NCBI GenBank assembly: GCA_014240165.1
Contig: JAAZXM010000003.1
Location: forward strand, 1-64,000
Source of the DNA: Myxococcales bacterium
Lineage (GTDB): Bacteria; Myxococcota_A; UBA9160; UBA4427
Direction: 5' to 3'
DNA length: 64,000 nt
The notes below the pieces were generated by a model that saw nothing but the letters and a program-made list of their open reading frames with translations, did not search any database and was not told the DNA's origin. This document shows, piece by piece, positions 7,626 to 16,469 of this stretch (position 1 is the first letter of the stretch; every line of letters starts with the position of its first letter). The position numbers were made by a program, and so were the translations under genes.

Positions 7626-10600
7626 TCAGTCGACTGGCTGCAGGGCGACGAAGACTTCGGATTCGCCCACCTTCCAGTCCCGGGCGCCATTGGGCAGTGC
7701 GTCCCGGTCGGCCGCGATCTCCGTTCCCGTGGCGAGAACCTCGGCGGAGATGCGGTCGAGGTGGGTTTCCACGGCGTTCATTACTTCCGGGTCTCCGGCC
7801 ACGAAGAGCCGGATGCGCGTGGTGACTTCGAGGCCTTCCTGCTTTCGCTGATTCTGGATCCGGTTGATCACCTCGCGTGCCAGCCCCTCCTGGACGAGCT
7901 CAGGTGTAAGGGTGCTGTCGAGGGCAGCGAGATATCCGCCCTCGGCCGAGACCGCAAAGCCCTCTCTGCCCTGGTACTCGACCAGCAGATCTTCGCCGCT
8001 GAGGGAAAGTTTTTCGCCCGCCACATCGAGCTGGACCCGGCCATCGGTCTCGAACGCCGCCAATGCAGCCTCGTCGAGGGATTGCAGGCCTTTTTTGATC
8101 TGGCCCAGATTCTTGCCATGACGAGGGCCCAGGACAGGCAGGTTGGGTTTGACGATGACCGTGGAGTATTCGCCGCTCTTGTCGGCGATCACGAGTTGCT
8201 TCACGTTGAGCTCGTCCTTGACCTGCTCTCCGAGTTCGGCCTCGGTGAGGCCGGAAAGGGCCTCCTTGTCCGGGCCCGTGGCGATCAGGCGGGCGAGGGG
8301 TTGGCGGATCTTGAGCCCCGCTCCCTCACGGGCCGCTCGGCCGAGCTTGACCACCTGGAGAATGGCCGCCATGCGGCGTTCGAGCTCTTCGTCGATCATC
8401 GACTCGTCCGCAACGGGTAGATCGCTCAGATGAACGGATTCGGCTTCGCTCGAGTCCGGGCGGAGCGCCAGATAGAGGCCATCGGCGCTGAAGGGGGCAA
8501 TGGGCGCAAGCAGGTGAGCGATCACATCCAGGGCGGTGTAGAGCGTGTGATAGGCCGCAGCCTTGTCGGCCTTGTCCTGGCTCTTCCAAAAACGGGCGCG
8601 ATTGCGGCGGATATACCAATTCGAGAGTTCGTCGACGATGAAATCCCCCAAAAGGCGCGTGGCGCGCATGGGATGGTAGTCGTCGAGGGCGGCGCGGTAG
8701 TCGCGGACCAGGGAGTGGGTGCGCGAGAGGAGCCATCGGTCCATGGCCGAGCGATCGTCAGCGGAGGGGGCATCCGAGCCCGGCTCCCAGCTGTCGACAT
8801 CGGCATAGAGCGCGAAGAAGTTGTAAGAGGGCCAGAGGGTTCCGAAAATTCTCCGCGAGAGATCCCCCACGGCGCGGGAATCGAAGGCTTTAGGTAGCCA
8901 CGGAGGGCTGCCCGCGAGGAGATACCAGCGGAGAGGGTCGGCCCCATGGGCGTCGATGGCCTCCCAGGGGTCGACGGTATTGCCCAGGGACTTCGACATC
9001 TTCTTGCCGTTCTTGTCGTTGACGAGGCCGTTGACGATGACGTTCTTGTAGGGCGCTTCGTCGAAAACCAGGGTCCCGATGGCGAGCATGGTGTAGAACC
9101 AGCCACGGGTCTGATCCAGCCCCTCGCAGATATAGTCGGCGGGAAAGGCGGCCTTGAAGCGTTCTTCGTTCTCGAACGGATAATGCCATTGGGCGAAGGG
9201 CATCGAGCCCGAGTCGAACCAGCAGTCGATGACCTCAGAGGCGCGTCGGTAGACGCCCGGCTCACCGTCTCGGGTCCAGGTGATGTCATCGATCCAGGGT
9301 TTGTGGACCCGCAGGTGCTCGGAGAGGGTGGGGTCGGCTTCCTTCGCCTTGTCGAATGCCGCGAACGCGTCGGGATTGCGCTCGAGCAGATCGGCGACGG
9401 ATCCGACGCATTCGATCGCGCCCGTTTCGTCGTTTTGCCAGATCGGCAGGGGCGTGCCCCAGAATCGCTCGCGCGAAAGCGCCCAATCGACATTGTTCCG
9501 CAGGAAGTCGCCGAAGCGTCCCTCCTGGATGCTCTCGGGATGCCAGCCGATCGTCGAGTTCAACTCGATCATCCGGTCCTTCACGTCGGTGGTTCGAACG
9601 AACCACGACTTGCGGGCGTATTGGATCAGCGGGTCTTCAGCGGCGCGCCAGCAGAACGGATATTCATGGGTGTAGCGTGCGCGCTCGAAGAGGAGTCCGC
9701 GCTCGTCGAGATCACGGGTGATCCCCTTATCCGCGTCCTTGATATACACACCCGCGAAGGGGCCGCATTCGGGGCTCATCTCGCCGTTGGGTTCGACCAA
9801 TTGCAGGAAGCCGATGCTCTGCTCGCGGCAAATACGCGCATCGTCCTCGCCGAAGCCCGGGGCCAGGTGGACGATTCCGGTGCCGCTTTCGGTGGAGACG
9901 AAATCGGCCTCGATGACGATATGGGCCGGGCCGCCCTCGGGTTCGGCAAATTGGAAGAGGGGGGCGTAGCGCCAGCCCAGGAGGTCGGAGCCCTTCATTT
10001 CGCGTATCGGGGTTCGCTCCTGGTCCTTGAAGACCGTATCCGCCAGGGCTTGGGCGACGATCAGGACCTCTTCGCCGAGATCGAAGGCGGCGTAGTCCAA
10101 GTCGGCTCCCACGGCGAGGGCGCAATTGCTGGGAAGGGTCCAGGGAGTCGTGGTCCACGCCAGGATCGAGGTGGGTTTGCCAAAGCCGTGATCCTCTTCC
10201 AGCCGGAACCGTAGGGTGACGGAGGGGTCCTCGACCTCTCGGTATCCCAGGCCGACCTCCGCCTGGGATAGGGCGGTCCCGCCCTGGGGCCACCACCAGA
10301 CCACCTTATGGCCCTGGTAGAGGAGGCCCTTGTCGAAGAGTTGCTTGAGGGCCCACCAGACGGATTCGACGTAGGGCTCATGGTAGGTCACGTAGGGGTC
10401 GTCGAGATCAAGCCAATAGCCGATGCGATCCGTCAGGCGCTCCCAATCCTCGGTGTAGGCGAAGACCGAATCGATGCATTTGCGGGTAAAGGTCTCGAGG
10501 CCGAAATCACGGATCGCTTCCCGGCCATGAATGCCCAGGGATTTTTCGACCTCGACCTCCACCGGAAGGCCGTGGGTATCCCAGCCGGCTTTTCGTTCCA

Positions 10601-10835
10601 CCTTGAATCCGGCGAGATCGCGGTAGCGACAGACGACATCCTTCAGGGTTCGCGCCAGGACATGGTGGATTCCCGGTCGGCCGTTGGCGGTGGGCGGGCC
10701 CTCGTAGAAGGTTAACGCCTCCGACTCGCTGCGCCGAGCGACGGCCTTTTCGAAGATTCCATGTTCCTTCCAGCGCGCGAGCACCCGCGACTCGAGATCC
10801 TGTTGCAGCCGTTCGCCGGCGATCTTGTCGTACAT
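7626..10835 (-). CDS. ileS: isoleucyl-tRNA synthetase, type 2 (eukaryote-like)
   Basis: This 1069-residue class I synthetase charges tRNA-Ile. The N-terminal FYEGPPTANGRPGIHH stretch, GWDTHGLPVEVEVEK (about residues 84-98), the editing domain (with TTTPWTLPSN) and KMSKS at 612-616 are all present. Length and sequence style place it with IleRS2, the eukaryote-like branch found in some bacteria, rather than the shorter type 1 with a C-terminal zinc finger. The usual HxGH signature reads G55-I56-H57-H58, the swapped GXHH form. IleRS2 is generally mupirocin-resistant, and the GXHH form has been linked to hyper-resistance. GGAGGGG eight bases before ATG 10835 supports the start. No T-box leader is seen. 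No second ileS is in the window, so whether it is the only copy is unknown. Confidence 0.96.
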   Translation of the reverse strand: MYDKIAGERLQQDLESRVLARWKEHGIFEKAVARRSESEALTFYEGPPTANGRPGIHHVLARTLKDVVCRYRDLAGFKVERKAGWDTHGLPVEVEVEKSLGIHGREAIRDFGLETFTRKCIDSVFAYTEDWERLTDRIGYWLDLDDPYVTYHEPYVESVWWALKQLFDKGLLYQGHKVVWWWPQGGTALSQAEVGLGYREVEDPSVTLRFRLEEDHGFGKPTSILAWTTTPWTLPSNCALAVGADLDYAAFDLGEEVLIVAQALADTVFKDQERTPIREMKGSDLLGWRYAPLFQFAEPEGGPAHIVIEADFVSTESGTGIVHLAPGFGEDDARICREQSIGFLQLVEPNGEMSPECGPFAGVYIKDADKGITRDLDERGLLFERARYTHEYPFCWRAAEDPLIQYARKSWFVRTTDVKDRMIELNSTIGWHPESIQEGRFGDFLRNNVDWALSRERFWGTPLPIWQNDETGAIECVGSVADLLERNPDAFAAFDKAKEADPTLSEHLRVHKPWIDDITWTRDGEPGVYRRASEVIDCWFDSGSMPFAQWHYPFENEERFKAAFPADYICEGLDQTRGWFYTMLAIGTLVFDEAPYKNVIVNGLVNDKNGKKMSKSLGNTVDPWEAIDAHGADPLRWYLLAGSPPWLPKAFDSRAVGDLSRRIFGTLWPSYNFFALYADVDSWEPGSDAPSADDRSAMDRWLLSRTHSLVRDYRAALDDYHPMRATRLLGDFIVDELSNWYIRRNRARFWKSQDKADKAAAYHTLYTALDVIAHLLAPIAPFSADGLYLALRPDSSEAESVHLSDLPVADESMIDEELERRMAAILQVVKLGRAAREGAGLKIRQPLARLIATGPDKEALSGLTEAELGEQVKDELNVKQLVIADKSGEYSTVIVKPNLPVLGPRHGKNLGQIKKGLQSLDEAALAAFETDGRVQLDVAGEKLSLSGEDLLVEYQGREGFAVSAEGGYLAALDSTLTPELVQEGLAREVINRIQNQRKQEGLEVTTRIRLFVAGDPEVMNAVETHLDRISAEVLATGTEIAADRDALPNGARDWKVGESEVFVALQPVD

Positions 10836-11193
10836 GGCTCAGGCCCCTCCAGGACGCTCTATGGGCTTCGCTCGAGCCCCGATATCGCGGGCACCACATT
10901 ACGGGGGCGCCGCTTCAAACGCCACAACGAGGGCCATGGGAGGACCGGGCCACCGAAAAAAAGCACGGATCCCCGTCGTGTGGTCGGGGGCGTCGGGGGA
11001 GTCGGCGTATTTTCGGTCTTTCGGGCAGCGCCGAACCGGGAGTCGGGAACGGGGCCCGGAGTCCGGGCTGGGCCCCGAGGGGAAAGGCGCAAGGCGAGGG
11101 GCTCACCCACCCGGAGCCCGCCACGGTCCCGCTATGCTACCGCCCGTTTCCTTCTACCCTGGGGTTTCCCCCGGATCCCCAAGAGGCCAAATA
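10836..11193. other. divergent promoter region, ileS / amidohydrolase
   Basis: This 358-bp GC-rich spacer separates divergent genes. A frame is open across it in line with the downstream amidohydrolase, but its translation is low-complexity and Arg-, Gly- and Pro-rich and precedes a clean lipoprotein signal, so it is not counted as coding. I recognise no riboswitch or T-box. Confidence 0.4.
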
Positions 11194-12927
11194 ATGAAAT
11201 TGCGCGCGTTGGAGCATCTGTTGCTGTGGGTGATTGTTGCAGCGGGCTTTTCCTTGACCGGTTGCGAACCGGCGGCGGAGCCGCTGCTGCCCGCCGATAC
11301 CGTCTTTGTCGGCGAGCACATTTACACCGTGGACGACTCGACCGCGGGCGCGAACGCTGTAGCGGTTCGTGGCGATGAGATCGTCGCGGTGGGAGAGGCG
11401 GACGAGGTTGGGGCACTGATCGGAGAATCCACCCGGGTGGTGGAATTGGGCGATCGGGCGCTTGTTCCCGGTTTCATCGATGCGCATGGGCATCTGGGCA
11501 TGGTCATGATGATGCTGGACCTGCTGAATGCTTCCTCTCCCCCGGTGGGTCCCATGGAATCCATCGAAGATATTGTGACCGCTCTCCAGGCGCGGATTCG
11601 CGACGGCGCGATTCCTCCTGGCACGGTGGTGATGGGCTACGGCTATGACGACTCGCTGCTTTCCGAGGGACGCCATCCCGACCGGGACGATCTCGACCGC
11701 GCCTCTAGCGAACACCCCATCATGCTCCTGCATGTATCGGGTCACCTTGCGACGGTCAATTCCGCCGCCCTCGCCATGGTGGAGATGGACGAGACGACCA
11801 AGGACCCCTATGGGGGCGTGATCCGTCGACGTCCCGGAACCCAGGTTCCCAATGGAGTGCTCGAAGAAGTGGCAGCGCATGCGGTCCTGACGCCGGTCTT
11901 CGAGAGCCAGGGTGAGCCGGACCCCGCGGCTTTCATGGACAGCCTGCGCCGGACGCTGGAATATCATGCGAGTTACGGCGTCACGACCATCCAGGACGGC
12001 GCATCGAATCCGGCTCTGGTTACCGGCCTCCGCGAACTCGTTCAGCACCTGCCCCTCTCCTTGGATGTAGCGGCATTTCCGGTCGTGCGAGGCGATGAGG
12101 AAAGCGCCTCGGTGGAGGAGTTGGGTTATACGCGGGAATACCAGGGTGGCTTCCGTGTCGCCGGCGTGAAATTCGTGCTGGATGGCTCGCCCCAGGGTCG
12201 CACCGCCTGGCTGACCCGGCCCTACGACGAGGGGCCGCCGGGCGCGGCCGAAGACTACGTGGCGTACCCCATGGTGAAACCCGAATTCTATCGAGCCCAG
12301 GTCGCGCGAATGATTGATGCCGGAATCCCGGTACTCGCTCATGCAAACGGAGACGCTGCAATCGACTTGATGATCGAAGGGGTGGAAGCCGCGCTGGCGG
12401 GGGAGCCGAAAGACCATCGCTCAGTGACGATTCATGCCCAATTGGCCCGAGAGGATCAGCTCGATGATATGAAGCGGCTGGGGATTGTCCCCTCGTTTTT
12501 CGCCGCGCATCCCTTCTTCTGGGGCGATTGGCATCGGAAGAGTTTTGGGGACGATCGCGCCATGCGGATCAGTCCCCTTCGATCGGCGCTGAATCGAGAG
12601 CTTCCCTTCACGATTCACAACGACGCCCCCATCGTCCCCCCGGATATCATGCGCCTGCTCGAGATCGCCGTGGGCCGCAAGACTCGCGATGGGGTCGTGC
12701 TCGGAGCCGATCAGAAAATCAGCTTCGAGGACGCGCTACACGCCGTGACCCTCGGCGCGGCCTACCAATATTTCGAGGATGATCGCAAGGGTTCGATCAC
12801 TCCGGGAAAGCGGGCCGATCTGGTCATCCTCGAGCGCGACCCCGGGGCCGTCCCCGTGGATGAAATCAGTGAGATCGGAATCGTCGAAACCATCGCCCGG
12901 GGAAAGACGGTCTACCCGGTGCCCTGA
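11194..12927 (+). CDS. YtcJ-type amidohydrolase lipoprotein
   Basis: This 577-residue metal-dependent hydrolase belongs to the amidohydrolase_3 (YtcJ) family. The leader ends in a lipobox, LTGC with Cys24, so the mature enzyme should be membrane-anchored. The N-terminal beta-sandwich (DTVFVGEHIYTVD) leads to VPGFIDAHGH, where His98 and His100 are metal ligands. Later blocks are HANGDAAID, TIHAQL, HNDAP and the C-terminal GSITPGKRADLVIL. Family members hydrolyse amides, formamides or related C-N bonds, but most are uncharacterised. A weak AGAGG lies before ATG 11194. The gene is divergent from ileS and looks monocistronic. Confidence 0.88.
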   Translation: MKLRALEHLLLWVIVAAGFSLTGCEPAAEPLLPADTVFVGEHIYTVDDSTAGANAVAVRGDEIVAVGEADEVGALIGESTRVVELGDRALVPGFIDAHGHLGMVMMMLDLLNASSPPVGPMESIEDIVTALQARIRDGAIPPGTVVMGYGYDDSLLSEGRHPDRDDLDRASSEHPIMLLHVSGHLATVNSAALAMVEMDETTKDPYGGVIRRRPGTQVPNGVLEEVAAHAVLTPVFESQGEPDPAAFMDSLRRTLEYHASYGVTTIQDGASNPALVTGLRELVQHLPLSLDVAAFPVVRGDEESASVEELGYTREYQGGFRVAGVKFVLDGSPQGRTAWLTRPYDEGPPGAAEDYVAYPMVKPEFYRAQVARMIDAGIPVLAHANGDAAIDLMIEGVEAALAGEPKDHRSVTIHAQLAREDQLDDMKRLGIVPSFFAAHPFFWGDWHRKSFGDDRAMRISPLRSALNRELPFTIHNDAPIVPPDIMRLLEIAVGRKTRDGVVLGADQKISFEDALHAVTLGAAYQYFEDDRKGSITPGKRADLVILERDPGAVPVDEISEIGIVETIARGKTVYPVP

Positions 12928-12941
12928 GCCCAGCGGGGCTC
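12926..12941 (+). terminator. short hairpin after the YtcJ-type gene
   Basis: GAGCCC at 12926-12931 and GGGCTC at 12936-12941 form a perfect six-pair stem with a four-base loop, overlapping the TGA stop at 12925-12927. No U-tract follows, so it is only a possible terminator or mRNA 3'-end stabiliser. Confidence 0.3.
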
Positions 12942-12977
12942 TGGCCAGCAGGGCGAGAGTTCGAACCCCTCGGCTTC

Positions 12978-13571
12978 CTAGCGGGGGTCGAGTCCTCTCC
13001 GGGCACGCTCGGCGTTCATCCGGGTCGCATCACCCGATAGGCGATCGCCCAACTCGTCTTTCGAGATCGTGCCAGCCACGTGACGGTCTGCGTTTCGGCT
13101 GTTGTACATGATCTTCTTTTCGGGCGTGATGGCCAATATCGTGCGCAGGGGGGAGTCGAGGAAATTTGTGAAGAAGGTTGCGGCTCCGTCGTCGCTCGGG
13201 CTCAACTTCTTGGAGAGGGCAGGGTAGAACCACTGCTTGGTTTCGTCGTCGTCGAAGAATTCGCCCCGCCCCTTGAAGGTGATGGCGCCGCGGGGCAGCC
13301 CCCTGGGCGCTCCCGGAGAGTAGCCCGCGCTGCTGACATTGACCGAAACCCGAGAGTCGCGGCGTATCGCCTCGGCCCGGTGGCGGTGAGACGCGAAAGT
13401 CAGCCAAATCTTTTCGTCATGCCAGAGGAATGTGTGGGTGACCCCCACCGGCCAACCGTCCTTGGTGGCCCACATGAGAACGCATTCACCGGAATGGTTC
13501 ATGAGTTGATCTACTTCATCTTCACTAAAGGGATAGATCGAAACGATTTCGTGGTCGTGGGTCTGGGGCAA
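12978..13571 (-). CDS. pyridoxamine-phosphate-oxidase-like flavin-binding protein
   Basis: This roughly 197-residue protein has the split-barrel FMN/F420-binding fold. After the start come the segments VLMWATKDGWPVGVTHTFLWHDEKIWLTFASH and RVSVNVSSAG, the usual strand order of PNPOx-like proteins, with Arg residues placed to bind a flavin phosphate. TTG 13571 is preferred over the upstream ATG 13619, because AGGAG lies five bases before it and the upstream residues look unstructured. Roles in this superfamily range from flavin or F420 reductases to haem-handling proteins; no substrate can be inferred. Confidence 0.7.
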   Translation of the reverse strand: MPQTHDHEIVSIYPFSEDEVDQLMNHSGECVLMWATKDGWPVGVTHTFLWHDEKIWLTFASHRHRAEAIRRDSRVSVNVSSAGYSPGAPRGLPRGAITFKGRGEFFDDDETKQWFYPALSKKLSPSDDGAATFFTNFLDSPLRTILAITPEKKIMYNSRNADRHVAGTISKDELGDRLSGDATRMNAERARRGLDPR

Positions 13572-13734
13572 GGGGTCTCCTTCCGGGCAGCTCAGTGGCC
13601 AGGGGGCGTAGGCTACCACGCTGGAAGCCTACGAGACCGCACCCTTGGCCGCCTGATTCCTGTGCCTGAGGCCCTTTGTCAGCGATTTGTGGTCCGCTGT
13701 TGTGAGTTCGTCGGAGATCGGCTAATCCGAAACC

Positions 13735-14523
13735 ATGGCAAGCAAGCCGACCGATGATGATGTGCCGGACTACGTCCTCAACAATCGGGCCCAATGGGAT
13801 GCCCAGGCGGGCAATTGGGTTGCGAGCGGTGAAGAGGGCTGGCGAGGAGAGCCCCATTGGGGCATCTGGCATCTTCCGGAGACCGAACTTCACTTGCTGC
13901 CCGAAGATATGAGCGGCATGCGGGCCATCGAGCTGGGTTGTGGTACCGCGTACGTGTCGCGCTGGATGCAGCGGCGCGGCGCCTCGGTCGTCGGAATCGA
14001 TAACTCGGAGCGTCAACTCGCCACGGCGCGGCGTCTTGCGGATGAACACTCGGTCGAACTCGAACTGCTGCACGGCAATGCCGAGACCGTGCCCTACCCG
14101 GACGCGTCCTTTGATTTTGCAATCTCCGAGTACGGCGCCGCAATTTGGGCGGATCCCTACCGCTGGATCCCCGAGGCCTGGCGTTTACTTCGCCCCGGCG
14201 GCGAGTTGGTTTTCCTCGGCAATCATCCCCTGGCGACGGTGGCCGTGGATTGGAATCTGGATGAGCCAGCGACGCGCAGTCTGCTGAATCCCTATTTCGG
14301 GATGCACCGAATCGACTACAACGAGCCCGACGGAAGCCCCAGCACAGAATTCAATCTCCCGATTTCCGAGTGGATGCGGCTCTTCTCCAAAGTGGGTTTC
14401 GAGGTGATTGAATTCTTGGAACTGCGCACGAAAGCCCGCAATCACGAGCAAGTCTTTTTTGTGACGGCGGATTGGGCCTACGATTATCCCAGCGAGCAGG
14501 TCTGGAAGTTGCGAAAGATCTGA
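13735..14523 (+). CDS. class I SAM-dependent methyltransferase
   Basis: This 262-residue cytosolic methyltransferase has a Rossmann core. Motif I is IELGCGTAYV (residues 65-74), the acidic residue ending strand 2 is in VVGIDNS, and a later motif is FDFAISEYGA followed by WRLLRPGG. The N-terminal cap (about residues 10-60) is rich in Trp and acidic residues. These are hallmarks of UbiE/Methyltransf_11-type enzymes acting on small molecules. The gene stands alone with an ATG start; its substrate is unknown. Confidence 0.85.
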   Translation: MASKPTDDDVPDYVLNNRAQWDAQAGNWVASGEEGWRGEPHWGIWHLPETELHLLPEDMSGMRAIELGCGTAYVSRWMQRRGASVVGIDNSERQLATARRLADEHSVELELLHGNAETVPYPDASFDFAISEYGAAIWADPYRWIPEAWRLLRPGGELVFLGNHPLATVAVDWNLDEPATRSLLNPYFGMHRIDYNEPDGSPSTEFNLPISEWMRLFSKVGFEVIEFLELRTKARNHEQVFFVTADWAYDYPSEQVWKLRKI

Positions 14524-15008
14524 AGGGGTCGTGGCTCGGCTGCCTGCCTGGGCAGGGTCGGCTTTCGGGGCGACGGCAAGGAGAACGCTTTGCCTGGGAT
14601 CACGACTCCCGCGTGCCGGCAGGTTTCGACCTTCCCTGGCCCGATGAATTTCTAAGTCTCCGTTTATAGGGTCAATTTTTCGTGATCCGTCGGCCGTGGG
14701 CGCCTCTGGGCGAGGGTCGGAACTCCTTTTCCAGATCGGGGCCGGCCGGCCGGTCATCGCTTGCTTCGGATCGGGTGCCCTGTACTCTTGCTCGCCCACT
14801 CGTACCCCGAGCCAGGGTGTCGAGCCACATAGGAGTATTTGGTGCCTCGGTCTTCCTGCCCAGTGATCCCGAGCCCCCCGATTCGGGTGGAGCCTCAACT
14901 CGTAGCGGTGGGTACCCGCGGGCTCAAGCCGGGGAAGCGGGGGCGCGAGGAGGCCCCGCGAAGCGCTCGGTGGATGGCGGCTGCAAGATCATATCGACCG
15001 AGGTCGTT
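14524..15008. other. intergenic region before the amidase gene
   Basis: This 485-bp stretch contains no gene I can support. The frame of the amidase stays open through it, but the extra translation is Arg/Gly/Pro-rich without signal or domain, and enzyme homology begins at the GTG at 15009. A relatively AT-rich spot (14650-14685) is the best promoter candidate. Confidence 0.4.
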
Positions 15009-16403
15009 GTGACGGAATTGCATTACCAAACGCTCGCGGAAACATGCCACCAGCTCAAAAGTGGAGCGCTCAGCTCAGTCGAGGTGACCGAGCATTTGCT
15101 TGGGCGGATCGAAAACCTCGATCCGACTTTGAAGAGTTATGCGCGTGTCCTTGCGGACTCTGCCTTGGCCTCGGCGCGACGCCTCGATCGCGACCGCTCT
15201 TCGGGAAAGCCGCTCGGTCCGCTCCACGGTGTACCGATCGCGGTGAAAGATCTCCTCTTTACGGCGGGAATTCCCACCGCGTCGGGTACCAAGGTGATGG
15301 CCAACTTCGTTCCCAGCTATACGGCGACGGTCGTTACGCGACTGGCCGAGGCTGGGGCAGTCATCATCGGAAAGACACAGCTAACCGAGGGCGCGTTTGC
15401 TGTCCATCATCCTGATGTCGATCCTCCGAAAAATCCGTGGGGCGCCGAGTATTGGTCAGGGGTGTCCTCGTCGGGCTCGGGTGTCGCGGTGGCGGCGGGC
15501 CTTGCGTATGGCGCGTTGGGGACGGATACGGGCGGGAGCATCCGCTTCCCGTCGGCGAGTTGCGGTCTGGTCGGGGTCAAGCCCACCTATGGCCGCGTCA
15601 GCCGTCATGGCGCGTTCGCCCTGGCGGAGAGCCTGGACCATATCGGGCCGATGACGCGCACGGTTGAGGACGCTGCGTGTATGCTGGGCGTGATCGCGGG
15701 GCGAGATGCTGAGGATGCGACCAGCCTCGACGCACCGGTACCCGACTATGCGGCCCTTTCCGCTGGTGGATTGTCCGGCACCAAGATCGGTGTGGACTGG
15801 GAATATATTTCTACCGGCGTCGATGAAGAAGTGGTGGCTACCGTGGGCGAGGCGATCGCCCGGTTTCGCGACTTGGGCGCAGATGTGGTTGATGTGAGGC
15901 TTCCCGCCGAGTACGCACAATTGTCGAGTGAATGGGCACTCACCTGTGGGCCCGAGTGTGCCAAGGCCCACGCCGAGTACTATCCCCGTCAGAAGGATCT
16001 CTACGGACCGGTGTTGTCCAGCATGATCGAGGCGGGCATGGGCGTGGCACCTGAGAAATACGAGGAACTCGAGCAGGTGAGGGCTGTATTTCGTACGGAA
16101 CTCGATGCGTTGCTCGCTGATGTGGATGTGGTGATCGCTCCCTGTATGCGCAGCCTGCCCCCCAAGGTTTCGGAAATGGACGCCCCAACCCAAGATGAAG
16201 GAGACCGCGCCGACTTCATCCGCTTCACGGCGCCTTTCGACTATTCGGGGCATCCGACGATCACCTTGCCAGCCGGACTCTCTGCCGCTGGTCTGCCAAA
16301 ATCTTTTCAGCTCATCGGCCCGCGTCTGGGCGAGTCGCTGCTCTTTCGCCTGGGCTACGCCCACGAGGGTGCGTCGGGCCCGGTGCTACACCCCTCTGTC
16401 TAA
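15009..16403 (+). CDS. amidase-signature family hydrolase
   Basis: This 464-residue amidase belongs to the GatA/FAAH superfamily. The catalytic Ser-cisSer-Lys triad is visible: Lys80 in PIAVKDLL, Ser153 in the GVSSSGSG stretch and Ser177 in DTGGSIRFP. The spacing between the two serines (24) equals that of FAAH. The C-terminus has the typical FDYSGHPTITLPAG and GEsLLFRLGY-like blocks. GatB and GatC are absent, so this is a free-standing amidase rather than a tRNA amidotransferase. The start is taken at GTG 15009 after a GAGG; other in-frame starts upstream are possible. metY begins 66 bases downstream on the same strand and may share a transcript. Substrate unknown. Confidence 0.88.
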   Translation: MTELHYQTLAETCHQLKSGALSSVEVTEHLLGRIENLDPTLKSYARVLADSALASARRLDRDRSSGKPLGPLHGVPIAVKDLLFTAGIPTASGTKVMANFVPSYTATVVTRLAEAGAVIIGKTQLTEGAFAVHHPDVDPPKNPWGAEYWSGVSSSGSGVAVAAGLAYGALGTDTGGSIRFPSASCGLVGVKPTYGRVSRHGAFALAESLDHIGPMTRTVEDAACMLGVIAGRDAEDATSLDAPVPDYAALSAGGLSGTKIGVDWEYISTGVDEEVVATVGEAIARFRDLGADVVDVRLPAEYAQLSSEWALTCGPECAKAHAEYYPRQKDLYGPVLSSMIEAGMGVAPEKYEELEQVRAVFRTELDALLADVDVVIAPCMRSLPPKVSEMDAPTQDEGDRADFIRFTAPFDYSGHPTITLPAGLSAAGLPKSFQLIGPRLGESLLFRLGYAHEGASGPVLHPSV

Positions 16404-16469
16404 ACTAGATCCCTGCTGTCGCACCCGACACGATAGGGACGATTCTCGGCACCAATGAAGGAGTAAAGA

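Noticed and set aside
8946..10214. A 422-codon open frame on the + strand
   Set aside because: Antisense to ileS, which has full class I synthetase motifs.
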